Origin: Bacteroidota bacterium
GTDB lineage: Bacteria > Bacteroidota > Bacteroidia > Cytophagales > Cytophagaceae
Direction: 5' to 3'
DNA: 64,000 nt
Assembly (NCBI GenBank): GCA_023392125.1
Contig: JAEVZS010000015.1
Span: 58,808 to 122,807, forward strand
In this document: piece by piece, positions 49,313-57,549 of the stretch
Position numbering within the stretch: the first letter of the stretch is position 1
Layout: each line of letters starts with the position of its first letter
Translations under genes and position numbers: made by a program
Notes under the pieces: generated by a model
The model's database searches: none
What the model was told of the DNA's origin: nothing
Seen by the model: the letters and a program-made list of their open reading frames with translations, nothing else

Positions 49313-52300
49313 CTATCTGATTAATGCTATTTTACCGCTTTGTGTGATGATTTCCTGATGATAATCCCGTGCTCTGACATAATATACATAGGACCCTATA
49401 GGCTGCTCACTGCCTCTGAATGTTCCGTCCCATATGGCATTTAGATCATTACCGGCATCGAATACAAGCTCTCCCCAGCGATTGTAGATCCGGAACTCCA
49501 GCAGTTCTTCAATACCTTTGTAAAACAGATAAAGACCATCGTTGGTACCATCGTTATTGGGACTGAAAGCATTGGGAAGCAGAAGGTACACCTTAAGATC
49601 CAGCTTCTTGAAGGCGGTATCGCTGCAGCCAAATTCATTATAGACAACCTGATGAATGGCTACTTCAGGAAAAGCAGCAGAGTAGGTATGTTCAGGATTA
49701 GTATTGCCCGGATCAGTAATAGTCAGGCTATCTCCGTCGCCCCAGACCCATAGCCAGCGTATGGCTCCGGTTGATTCATCAAAAAACTGAATGGGTCTTT
49801 CCGTAATAAGCTCATTTTCGATATAATGAAAGCCGGCTCGCGGAACCGGGTTAACCACAACCTGTTTGGTAACCGTATCAGCACATTGAGAAATGCTGTC
49901 GGTAACATATAATTTTACATCGTAGACACCTTCTTTTTCATATATATGAACCGGGTTGCGGGCATAACTGGTGTCATTGACATCCAGAATCCAGGTAAGA
50001 CGGTCTATTGTGCTGCCATCCACCGTGGTCGCAGACTGATCAAAAAAGAGCACCGGCTGACCCGCGCATACCGGATCAAGCGCCGTAAAATCCGGTGTGG
50101 GCAGAGGATATATCTGTACAGGCATAACAGTGTCTCTGCGGCAGTTATAGGTATTGTTGATCAGCTCCACATATACGTTGTAGGTGCCTTCCTGAGAATA
50201 TATGTGAAAAGGGGTGAGCCCTGTGGACGTCTGATTTTCAGAATCAGCATACGGATCACCAAAGTCCCAGAATATGTCATCGACCATACCTTCTTCTACA
50301 GCCTGACAGGTATAAAAGAAATATGTTTCTCTGTTGGCACAAAGATTTTCGGGACATATGATCGGTTCAGGCATTTTACCAATACTTTTCATTTCCGATT
50401 TTGTATAAGCACATCCGTCGGTATTGGTTGCATTGTAAGACAGCCGGTATAATCCCGGTTCAGACAGGAAAAGGATCGTATCTTTTGAAAACTCGTCAAT
50501 GAAATCATAATGGTCCCCTTCGCCTTCGTGAGAATGGAGATATTTTTCGATTTTCCATTGCATAGTGCTGACAGGACTGCCGGAAGCAAGGGCAGAATTC
50601 AGCCAGAGAGTATCCTCTGTACAGCCGCCGACAAGCTCAGTGTCCATTGAGAAGTGCTCAAAAATATCGACGGTATCGCGGAAGATACGCAAGCAGCTGA
50701 GCGTATCCCGGTCCAGGAGACGATTGTACATCATCTGGAGAGAGAATACATATGACTTGCCGGCAGAGTCAGAAGGGAAATTGTACGTAAGATCATAATA
50801 AAACTCCCCGTTGTCATTACGTTTGAGACGTACTGTCTGCCTTGAAGAACTGTCATTGTCAGCCCGTACAATCAGGTTGTTATTTACCCGCCATACAAGG
50901 GAGTCTATGTATGCTCCTCTCGGACTCTCCAGTCTGATGGTATCATAGGAGCACATAATGGCTGGTGCAACAACGAAATGCTCGACAGGAAGAGTCTGTT
51001 TGATTTCGTGGTCATAGCTTCGTTCACACTGCGATTTATCCCGGATGGTTAAAGTGGCAGTATATATGCCGTCTTCCGGATACCTGTACTTCTGAACACC
51101 GCCGTTTTCTGTGAACTCTTTTATCACACCATTGCCAAAATCCCACCGCCAGTGCTCTATTCCCCAATGGCTAAAAGCTCTTTCTGTAAATAGCAGCGAG
51201 TCATTTTCATTGCAATACAGGGTAGGCAGATAATAGGCATCGAGCGGATCCATGACCATTCTGTAAATAATAGTGTCGCATCCGTAGGCGTCATAAATCC
51301 TTACAGCTATGGTATCAATAGCTTCTACTACCAGGGAGTCAACATTCCGTTCTCCGGTTGACCATTCAAACCGGACAGGGGACGTACCTCCCGTGGTATC
51401 CCGGAGATGGAATACGGTTCGGGGATTATCGCATTGAAAAAACTGAGAAGGTTCTGCAATTGTCCCGTAGGGATTATCATGGATGTATACATCTTTTGAC
51501 AGCGTGCTTGTGCAGTTGTATTCATTGATAATAGTTACTGTAACAGTATGCCAGCCTGTATCGCTTGGGGTCCATTCCGTGTTTATATACCCGGGGTTTC
51601 CGGGATAGTAGATTGGCCGCCGGTAGCCTATACCGAAGCGCTCTCTGTATACCTGACTGTTGTTTACTGTTACGATATATTCTTTAATACCACATATTTC
51701 TGCGGTGCTTGCATCCCGTAAATACAAACGTTTATGTTTGCAGGAATCCAGCGGAATAAAATCGGCTTCCGGCTTGTCGCATACTTTTACTTCTTTGGTG
51801 ATGCTGCTCTTGCAGCCTTCGGTATCCTCTACCTCCAGATTGACATAATAAACACCGCCTTTGGTAAATGCATGACTCGGGTTTTGCAGGGTTGAATAAT
51901 TGTCGTCTCCGCTGTCATAATCTCCAAAATCCCAGCTCCATTTTACAATTGAGCCGTTGGATGAAACAGACATGTCCGAAAATTCAATCTGATCCAGTGC
52001 GCACAGGATAGGGAAAGAAAAGTCTGCCCTGGCAGAGCTGCGAAGATTAAAGGTGGCGGATGAATCAGAACAGCCATTGGCGTCGGTAACCTTCAGAAAG
52101 TAATAGCCGGATCCTTTGGTAATGGTCGGAGTAGTTTCTCCTGTGTTCCAGAGATAGGTATATGGCTCCCTGCCGCGGGTAATGGTCGGGATGATTTCTT
52201 TGGTAGTATTGCACGGTATGGCTTCACTTTCCGGAAGAGTCACTTTGGGCAATGCGTTTACTTTGATCTCGTAAGTAACCGTAGTTTGTCCGATGATGGG

Positions 52301-53374
52301 ACAATTATTGTCTTCGGCCGTAACAGTGAAATAGTATGAGCCACCGGTAGTGCCCGGAGGAACCTCCCAGCAAAATTCGGCAGCAGGGTTTGCTGATGCC
52401 GGCTCCGGAGTAAATGTTGCTCCGGGGATTCCCTGATTCCATGAAAGTTTCACAAGCTGGCCATCCGGATCATGAGCGCTGATTTGCATGCATATTTCTT
52501 CTCCGGCGCATAGCTCTGCCACCTGGGGAGGCAGAACAGGGTTGGCATTGCTTAGATCCTGCGCGATCAGCTGGATATCCCTCATCACGCTTCCGACCAG
52601 CTGCCCGTTGCGGTATTCTTCAACTACTATAGCCGTCACGGATGTTTCCTGCCGGGTCGGGCTGATTATTATGGCGCCGCTTTGCGGATCAATGGAAAAA
52701 GGCGGATTGGAAGTGAGGGGATTTGTAGCGCTGAACGGTGCTTTGTATTCTACAAGTCCGTTCTTTTTTGAACGGGGTGTAACCGTTTTATATACAAGTC
52801 GGTCCCCGTCTTCTTCCCGAACCCCGGGACTGAGGTAGCTGCTTTCATTAATGGTAATAAATGAGACAGGCATATTTCCGAACTCAGGGGAGTTATTGTT
52901 GTCAAAAGCCAAATTGTTAAGCCTTGCTTCGATATAAATGCTGGTAGTCTGCGGATCGATAATATTGGTAATGCCGGCATTCCGGAATTCGTCGAGACGG
53001 CTCCAGCTGAAAACCCAGTCGCTGCATTTGCCGGGAAGCTCGACTATGCCCTTGTACACATACCGTTCGATCCCTATTTCCCGGCCGCCCTGGCATATTG
53101 AGGGCCGGCTCGGGCATACCGGGCTGATTTCTTCCTTGGAGACGGGGTTTACTCTGAACGAGTTCTGAATATTGCAGCTTAAGGAGCCGTAGTCAATCTG
53201 GTACTGGGAAGCAACATTCTGGCCTGCGCAGTCCCGGTATATATCCAGTGTAAATTCATATCGGTTACCACTTATATGTTTGTAGGTAATATCAGCGCCG
53301 ACAATGTGAGTTGCATAGGACCACCTCAGCATAAAAAGCAGCATCAAGGGCGCCAAACATAAAAGTTTTTTCAT
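49313..53374 (-). CDS. Large PKD-repeat T9SS type B surface protein (gliding-motility-associated C-terminus)
   Basis: A 1353-residue secreted protein. Signal peptide about 1-21. The N-terminal domain begins THIVGADITYKHISGNRYEF, a start shared by many large Bacteroidota type B proteins. It is followed by Ig/cadherin-like domains (about 270-450) and at least five PKD domains recognised by WDFGD or WDFGNG turns (about 500, 770, 1040 and others, ending WVWGDGDSLT near 1210), and the type B sorting domain (NAFSPNNDGTND, about 1270-1353). Many Cys pairs suggest disulfides outside the cell. It has no SprB-type modules, so it is a different class of adhesin from locus A. It is the first gene of a PorP/OmpA operon. 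The ligand is unknown. Confidence 0.9.
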   Translation of the reverse strand: MKKLLCLAPLMLLFMLRWSYATHIVGADITYKHISGNRYEFTLDIYRDCAGQNVASQYQIDYGSLSCNIQNSFRVNPVSKEEISPVCPSRPSICQGGREIGIERYVYKGIVELPGKCSDWVFSWSRLDEFRNAGITNIIDPQTTSIYIEARLNNLAFDNNNSPEFGNMPVSFITINESSYLSPGVREEDGDRLVYKTVTPRSKKNGLVEYKAPFSATNPLTSNPPFSIDPQSGAIIISPTRQETSVTAIVVEEYRNGQLVGSVMRDIQLIAQDLSNANPVLPPQVAELCAGEEICMQISAHDPDGQLVKLSWNQGIPGATFTPEPASANPAAEFCWEVPPGTTGGSYYFTVTAEDNNCPIIGQTTVTYEIKVNALPKVTLPESEAIPCNTTKEIIPTITRGREPYTYLWNTGETTPTITKGSGYYFLKVTDANGCSDSSATFNLRSSARADFSFPILCALDQIEFSDMSVSSNGSIVKWSWDFGDYDSGDDNYSTLQNPSHAFTKGGVYYVNLEVEDTEGCKSSITKEVKVCDKPEADFIPLDSCKHKRLYLRDASTAEICGIKEYIVTVNNSQVYRERFGIGYRRPIYYPGNPGYINTEWTPSDTGWHTVTVTIINEYNCTSTLSKDVYIHDNPYGTIAEPSQFFQCDNPRTVFHLRDTTGGTSPVRFEWSTGERNVDSLVVEAIDTIAVRIYDAYGCDTIIYRMVMDPLDAYYLPTLYCNENDSLLFTERAFSHWGIEHWRWDFGNGVIKEFTENGGVQKYRYPEDGIYTATLTIRDKSQCERSYDHEIKQTLPVEHFVVAPAIMCSYDTIRLESPRGAYIDSLVWRVNNNLIVRADNDSSSRQTVRLKRNDNGEFYYDLTYNFPSDSAGKSYVFSLQMMYNRLLDRDTLSCLRIFRDTVDIFEHFSMDTELVGGCTEDTLWLNSALASGSPVSTMQWKIEKYLHSHEGEGDHYDFIDEFSKDTILFLSEPGLYRLSYNATNTDGCAYTKSEMKSIGKMPEPIICPENLCANRETYFFYTCQAVEEGMVDDIFWDFGDPYADSENQTSTGLTPFHIYSQEGTYNVYVELINNTYNCRRDTVMPVQIYPLPTPDFTALDPVCAGQPVLFFDQSATTVDGSTIDRLTWILDVNDTSYARNPVHIYEKEGVYDVKLYVTDSISQCADTVTKQVVVNPVPRAGFHYIENELITERPIQFFDESTGAIRWLWVWGDGDSLTITDPGNTNPEHTYSAAFPEVAIHQVVYNEFGCSDTAFKKLDLKVYLLLPNAFSPNNDGTNDGLYLFYKGIEELLEFRIYNRWGELVFDAGNDLNAIWDGTFRGSEQPIGSYVYYVRARDYHQEIITQSGKIALIR

Positions 53375-53453
53375 TCTGTTTAGATTAAGTTAAAAACAGA
53401 TTTAATTTTATTATGGCAAAAATAAGGAAAAATGACAATAAAAAAAGAGAATA

Positions 53454-53476
53454 CTTAAGCTCCTAAGGAGCTTAAG
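53454..53476 (-). terminator. Hairpin between the first small basic protein and the type B gene
   Basis: Perfect 11-bp inverted repeat around a single base, arms CTTAAGCTCCT and AGGAGCTTAAG, followed on the minus strand by TATTCTCTTTTTTT. It lies 31 bp after the stop at 53508, so it ends or attenuates transcripts from the small gene before the large one. Confidence 0.7.
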
Positions 53477-53507
53477 GTGAATAAAATAAAGTGTAAATAA
53501 TTTTTAA

Positions 53508-53828
53508 CTAAATGTCTTTTCTGGCATACGTAGCCGGCTTATTTGCCTTTTTATGACGTTTCCCCAGAATCGCAGGAAACTCTCTGTGTACGCGTACATC
53601 CTTTTGATTTTTACGTTGATGTTTTCGTTGTTCTTTCATTTGGGCGCGAGCTATGGCCTGTTCATACTTCCAGTTCTCCAGTCTGTTTTTCCGGTCCTTG
53701 GGGGGGAGCTGTCTGGATTTGAGCCGAAACTCCCGCCTCGATACCTTACCATCATCTACTATTTGCTGGGCTGTGCTTTTATAGCTTAACAAGCAAACCA
53801 GACCCACTACAACCAACACACTTTTCAT
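53508..53828 (-). CDS. Small, highly basic secreted protein (start of locus B)
   Basis: A 106-residue protein with a signal peptide (MKSVLVVVGLVCLLSYKSTA, cut near AQ). The mature part is very basic (KSRQLPPKDRKNRLENWKYEQ, MKEQRKHQRKNQK, LGKRHKKANK) with no Cys and no known domain. It stands 133 bp upstream of the large type B gene on the same strand, with a hairpin between, and mirrors the small basic protein at the far end of the locus (45466-45804) in size, secretion and charge. The two are not obviously alignable by eye. Function unknown. Confidence 0.68.
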   Translation of the reverse strand: MKSVLVVVGLVCLLSYKSTAQQIVDDGKVSRREFRLKSRQLPPKDRKNRLENWKYEQAIARAQMKEQRKHQRKNQKDVRVHREFPAILGKRHKKANKPATYARKDI

Positions 53829-53877
53829 AGCTCTACAGTTACTTCTATTAATAAACCGGTATAGATTCTTTTTTGTT

Positions 53878-53900
53878 AAAAAAGCCCCGGAAAGCGGGCC
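53878..53900 (-). terminator. Terminator-like hairpin upstream of the small basic protein gene
   Basis: On the minus strand GGCCCGCTTTCCGGGGC then TTTTTT, closely resembling the structure at 45451-45474. No minus-strand gene ends here; it lies 50 bp upstream of a start codon, so it is either an attenuator, the end of an unseen transcript, or a leftover of a rearrangement. Confidence 0.4.
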
Positions 53901-53961
53901 TTCTAAACATGACGGCCGGAGGCTGCTGAAATATTCTATGGCATATTTTCAATTGAAATCA

Positions 53962-53969
53962 TAGCTTTG
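53962..53969 (+). promoter_or_regulatory. Perfect -7 element next to the TraB/GumN start codon
   Basis: TAGCTTTG matches TAnnTTTG exactly and ends 4 bp before the ATG at 53974. If used, transcription would begin at or next to the ATG, giving a leaderless mRNA. No good TTTG is seen 19-21 bp upstream. Confidence 0.4.
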
Positions 53970-53973
53970 TATT

Positions 53974-54873
53974 ATGTTAACGAATGCAAAAAAGTATTTG
54001 CTGATCATTTTCTGCCTGTTCCGGGCTTTTTCCGGGCTGGGACAGAGCTCGTCCATTCTGTGGGAAATCTCAGGCAACGGTTTACAAGCTTCCTCCTATC
54101 TGATGGGAACCATTCATATCAGTGATAGCCGTGTTTTTGAATGGAATGACAGTCTGATGATCTGCTTTGAGCGATGCGAAGTCATGGCCGGTGAGCTGCA
54201 GATGAATGATATAAAACCTGAGGAGCTTGCTGCAGCTATAAAAATGCCCGGAGACACCACGCTGATGTCGCTTATTGGAAAGAAAGAGTACAAAAGAGTA
54301 AAAAAATATGTAAAGAAGCAGTGCGGGGTAATGGTTTCTATGGTTATAAACAAGATCAAGCCCGTATATACCATGCTTTTTATCAGCCAGGGAAAATCAG
54401 GACAGCAACCGGAAAAAAACGAGACAGGAGAAGCGCTCGATCTGTATCTGCAAAATCTGGCTTCGGAACGTGGAATGAATGTAATGGGACTTGAGACTCC
54501 CCGGGAGCAGCTTCAGGCTCTTGAAGTAATGTCGCTTGCCGAGCAGGCTGATTTATTGCTCGAAAGTCTTAAAGAGACAGAGGAGCCGGCTTATAATCCG
54601 CTGGAGGCCATGATTCAGGCTTATCTGATGCAGGATCTGGACAGCCTTTACCGCTTGTTTGTCGAGGAAAGTCTTCCTGAAAAGCTTATGGAATCGTTGA
54701 TCTACAGACGAAATGTCGTCATGTCTGACCGAATGATTCCTCTCATGCGTCAGAGTCCTGCTTTTATTGCAGTAGGTGCTGCGCACCTCCCCGGAGAGAA
54801 AGGTCTTCTTGCTCTGCTTGTCAGGGAGGGCTTTATCATAAAACCGGTAAATTGCCGGGTGAGCGTTGATTAG
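53974..54873 (+). CDS. TraB/GumN family secreted protein
   Basis: A 299-residue protein with a signal peptide (about 1-23, cut near GLGQ). The TraB/GumN (TIKI-like) pattern is present: ILWEISGNG (about 29-37), YLMGTIHISD with the conserved GTIH (about 42-51), a Glu/Arg-rich helical middle (GLETPREQ, about 168-175) and AVGAAHLPGEKGLLALL (about 267-283). TIKI relatives are metalloproteases using the GxxH and Glu motifs; whether bacterial GumN-type members cut peptides is not settled. Probably periplasmic or lipid-side. The gene is followed after 37 bp by tex on the same strand, possibly in one unit. Confidence 0.82.
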   Translation: MLTNAKKYLLIIFCLFRAFSGLGQSSSILWEISGNGLQASSYLMGTIHISDSRVFEWNDSLMICFERCEVMAGELQMNDIKPEELAAAIKMPGDTTLMSLIGKKEYKRVKKYVKKQCGVMVSMVINKIKPVYTMLFISQGKSGQQPEKNETGEALDLYLQNLASERGMNVMGLETPREQLQALEVMSLAEQADLLLESLKETEEPAYNPLEAMIQAYLMQDLDSLYRLFVEESLPEKLMESLIYRRNVVMSDRMIPLMRQSPAFIAVGAAHLPGEKGLLALLVREGFIIKPVNCRVSVD

Positions 54874-54910
54874 ATTTGTGATTCGATTGTTTAAAATATA
54901 ACACAGAAAA

Positions 54911-57175
54911 GTGGAGAAAAATTATTCTGCAATTATTGCTGAGGAACTCGGCATCCGAGAAGGACAGGTAGAGGCAACTATCAGGCTGCTGGACGAAGGT
55001 GGTACGGTTCCCTTTATTTCCAGGTATAGAAAAGAAGTTACCGGTAGCCTGGATGAAGTAGCCATAACGGCAATCAGGGAACGCAATCAGCAGCTGATCG
55101 ATCTGGATAAAAGGAGAGAAGCCATTCTGAAATCACTGAATGAGCAAAATGTGCTTTCTGACGAATTGAAGGAAAAGGTCAATAAAGCAGTGACCATGTC
55201 CGAGCTGGAAGATATTTACCTCCCATATAAGCCTAAAAGGCGTACCAGAGCTACGATTGCGAAAGAAAAGGGGCTGGAGCCGCTGGCTGATCTTATTTTT
55301 GCGCAGGAGCTGAATGATCTGGAAGGCTTAGCCAGCCAGTATATCAATTCGGAAAAAGGTGTGGAAAGTATCGAGGAAGCGCTTGCGGGCGCCCGGGATA
55401 TTATCGCCGAAAAGGTAAATGAGGACGGAGAAGCCAGAAGCAAAGTACGGGAGCTGTTTTATAAGAAGGGCAGGATAAAATCGTCGGTGATCCCCGGTAA
55501 AGAGGAAGAAGGACAAAAATATAAAGATTACTTTGACTGGGAAGAAGCGATCGACAAAATCCCTTCGCACCGTATGCTGGCTATGAGACGGGGCGAGAAG
55601 GAAATGATCCTGAGTCTTGAGATTGCTCCGGAGGATGAAGATGCGCTGGGGATTCTTGAAAGGCAATTTGTCAAAGGCAGAGGAGTGGCAGCCGAGCAGG
55701 TGCAGCTGGCAGTAAAAGACAGCTATAAGAGGCTCTTGAAACCCTCTATGGAAACCGAAGTCCGGCTTGGGTCCAAAGGAAAAGCAGACGAAGAGGCTAT
55801 AAGGGTTTTTGCAGCCAATGCAAAGCAATTGCTGATGGCTCCTCCGCTTGGTCAGAAGAATGTGCTGGCTATTGATCCGGGATTCAGAACAGGCTGTAAA
55901 GTGGTGGTATTGGACCGGCAGGGAAAGCTTTTGCATTATGAAGCTATTTTTCCGAACGAGCCTCAAAAACAAATAGCAAAGTCGGAAGCATCGATTAAAC
56001 ACTTATGCCAGGAGTTTGATGTAGAGGCGATTGCTATTGGTAACGGAACGGCAAGCCGTGAGACCGAAGCTTTTGTAAAGAAGGCGGGAATACCGGCCTC
56101 TATCCCTGTTATTGTGGTAAACGAAAGCGGCGCGTCCATCTATAGTGCCTCCGATGTCGCCAGAGCGGAATTTCCTGATCATGATGTGACTGTAAGGGGA
56201 GCTGTTTCGATCGGACGAAGACTGATGGATCCCTTGGCCGAACTGGTAAAGATTGATCCCAAATCGATTGGGGTAGGACAGTACCAGCACGATGTAGATC
56301 AGAACGGATTGAAAAACATACTTACCGATACGGTGATGAGCTGTGTAAATGCAGTGGGGGTAGAGGTAAATACGGCCAGTAAGGAAATTCTAACCTATAT
56401 TTCAGGGCTCGGGCCGACACTGGCTCAGAATATAATTGACTATCGTAATCAGAACGGTCCGTTTAAATCAAGGGAAGCGTTGAAAAAGGTGCCAAGAATG
56501 GGCGATAAGGCATATGAGCAGGCCGCTGGTTTTCTCCGCATCCGGGAATCAGTGCATCCGCTGGATGCGAGCGCAGTGCACCCGGAAACCTATAACATAG
56601 TGGAAAGGATGGCCGAAGATCTGAATGTGGATGTAAAAGCCTTGCTGGAGAAAAAAGAGCTACGTCAGAAAATCAGTATAAAAAATTATGTAACCGATAC
56701 GGTAGGGATGCCTACTCTGCTGGATATTCTCTCTGAGCTTGATAAGCCTGGCCGGGATCCAAGGGAAAAATTTGAAATTTTCCAGTTTGCCGAAGGAGTT
56801 GAGAAAATGGATGATTTGCGTCTGGGGATGAAATTGCCGGGAATCGTAACGAATATAACAAAGTTTGGAGTATTTGTAGATATCGGAGTGCATCAGGACG
56901 GTCTTGTTCATATAAGCCATCTGGCTAACAAATTTGTTGCCGATCCTGCAGAGGTAGTGAAAGTACATCAGCCGGTTCAGGTTACCGTATTGGAAGTAGA
57001 TATACCGAGAAAACGGATTAGTCTTTCTATGCGTGATGATGCTGCAACGAGCAGTCCTAAAGAAAAGGGGAAGGCTTCTTCATCAGACAGTAAGACCGCC
57101 AAAAGAAATGAGAAAGAAGTGGAAGGCGACTTGCAAAGCAAGCTGGCAATGCTGAAAGGAAAATTTAAAAATTAA
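54911..57175 (+). CDS. tex: Tex-family RNA-binding transcription accessory protein
   Basis: A 754-residue cytoplasmic protein. GTG 54911 is taken as start because it begins the family N-terminus (MEKNYSAIIAEELGI, then RLLDEGGTVPFISRYRKE at 26-43); there is no ATG upstream. Parts: N-terminal helical domain (1-about 310), YqgF/RNase H-like domain (about 317-450; VLAIDPGFRTG), helix-hairpin-helix domain (about 495-565; ISGLGPTLAQNIIDYR), and C-terminal S1 RNA-binding domain (about 636-710), followed by a Ser/Lys-rich tail. Tex binds nucleic acid and affects transcription and stress survival in several bacteria. Terminated by a 17-bp hairpin. Confidence 0.94.
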   Translation: MEKNYSAIIAEELGIREGQVEATIRLLDEGGTVPFISRYRKEVTGSLDEVAITAIRERNQQLIDLDKRREAILKSLNEQNVLSDELKEKVNKAVTMSELEDIYLPYKPKRRTRATIAKEKGLEPLADLIFAQELNDLEGLASQYINSEKGVESIEEALAGARDIIAEKVNEDGEARSKVRELFYKKGRIKSSVIPGKEEEGQKYKDYFDWEEAIDKIPSHRMLAMRRGEKEMILSLEIAPEDEDALGILERQFVKGRGVAAEQVQLAVKDSYKRLLKPSMETEVRLGSKGKADEEAIRVFAANAKQLLMAPPLGQKNVLAIDPGFRTGCKVVVLDRQGKLLHYEAIFPNEPQKQIAKSEASIKHLCQEFDVEAIAIGNGTASRETEAFVKKAGIPASIPVIVVNESGASIYSASDVARAEFPDHDVTVRGAVSIGRRLMDPLAELVKIDPKSIGVGQYQHDVDQNGLKNILTDTVMSCVNAVGVEVNTASKEILTYISGLGPTLAQNIIDYRNQNGPFKSREALKKVPRMGDKAYEQAAGFLRIRESVHPLDASAVHPETYNIVERMAEDLNVDVKALLEKKELRQKISIKNYVTDTVGMPTLLDILSELDKPGRDPREKFEIFQFAEGVEKMDDLRLGMKLPGIVTNITKFGVFVDIGVHQDGLVHISHLANKFVADPAEVVKVHQPVQVTVLEVDIPRKRISLSMRDDAATSSPKEKGKASSSDSKTAKRNEKEVEGDLQSKLAMLKGKFKN

Positions 57176-57192
57176 CCGGATAAAGGCGGTAA

Positions 57193-57230
57193 AGCAAAAA
57201 GCACTGAATGAGAATTCAGTGCTTTTTGCT
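57193..57230. terminator. Bidirectional terminator between tex and the small lipoprotein gene
   Basis: Perfect 17-bp stem with a GAGA tetraloop; A5 on the left arm and T5 on the right make it work in both directions. It lies 17 bp after tex and 8 bp after the stop of the convergent lipoprotein gene. Confidence 0.9.
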
Positions 57231-57238
57231 TTTATGAT

Positions 57239-57364
57239 TTAAACTCTTTCAGATTCAGTTTTAACTTCTTTTACATCCTTCTTCATATAAGTAGGACAAG
57301 TATAATGACGGCAGGATGAAAATCCAATAATAACCAAAGCAAATAAGAATAGTCTAAGTTTCAT
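57239..57364 (-). CDS. Small lipoprotein of 41 residues
   Basis: A short frame with clear coding logic: ATG at 57362-57364, a hydrophobic signal (MKLRLFLFALVIIGFSS) with lipobox FSS-C and the lipidated Cys at 18, then a 23-residue mature peptide (CRHYTCPTYMKKDVKEVKT...) ending at TAA 57239. No acidic run follows the Cys, so it would stay in the periplasm-facing leaflet rather than go to the surface. A perfect TAnnTTTG box lies about 60 bp upstream and a strong bidirectional terminator follows. Small lipoproteins of this kind with HYxCPTY-like peptides are widespread in Bacteroidota as I recall, without known function. Confidence 0.75.
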   Translation of the reverse strand: MKLRLFLFALVIIGFSSCRHYTCPTYMKKDVKEVKTESERV

Positions 57365-57424
57365 GATCAATAACGTTTAGGTAATAGCACTTGATTTATC
57401 GTTTCAATTACGCATTCTTAATGT

Positions 57425-57432
57425 CAAAGTTA
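57425..57432 (-). promoter_or_regulatory. Candidate -7 element for the small lipoprotein gene
   Basis: On the minus strand TAACTTTG matches TAnnTTTG exactly, with a T-rich stretch containing TTTG 14 bp upstream (shorter than usual). Predicted leader about 55-60 nt. Confidence 0.4.
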
Positions 57433-57500
57433 CAATAAAAAAACAACAAAACCTTTATTTAATTGTTAATTTTTCATTAATAAATGATTGACTTGTATTA

Positions 57501-57535
57501 TTCAAAGACTCTTCTTTAAACGAAGAATCTTTGAA
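57501..57535 (-). terminator. Probable terminator of pgk
   Basis: A 14-bp stem with one U-G wobble on the minus strand and a 7-nt loop, 15 bp after the pgk stop at 57550. The T-run after it is weak. Confidence 0.55.
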
Positions 57536-57549
57536 TTTGTTTCTGTTTT

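Noticed and set aside
55328..56002. 224-codon minus-strand frame opposite tex
   Set aside because: Antisense to conserved Tex sequence; no start context, no family.
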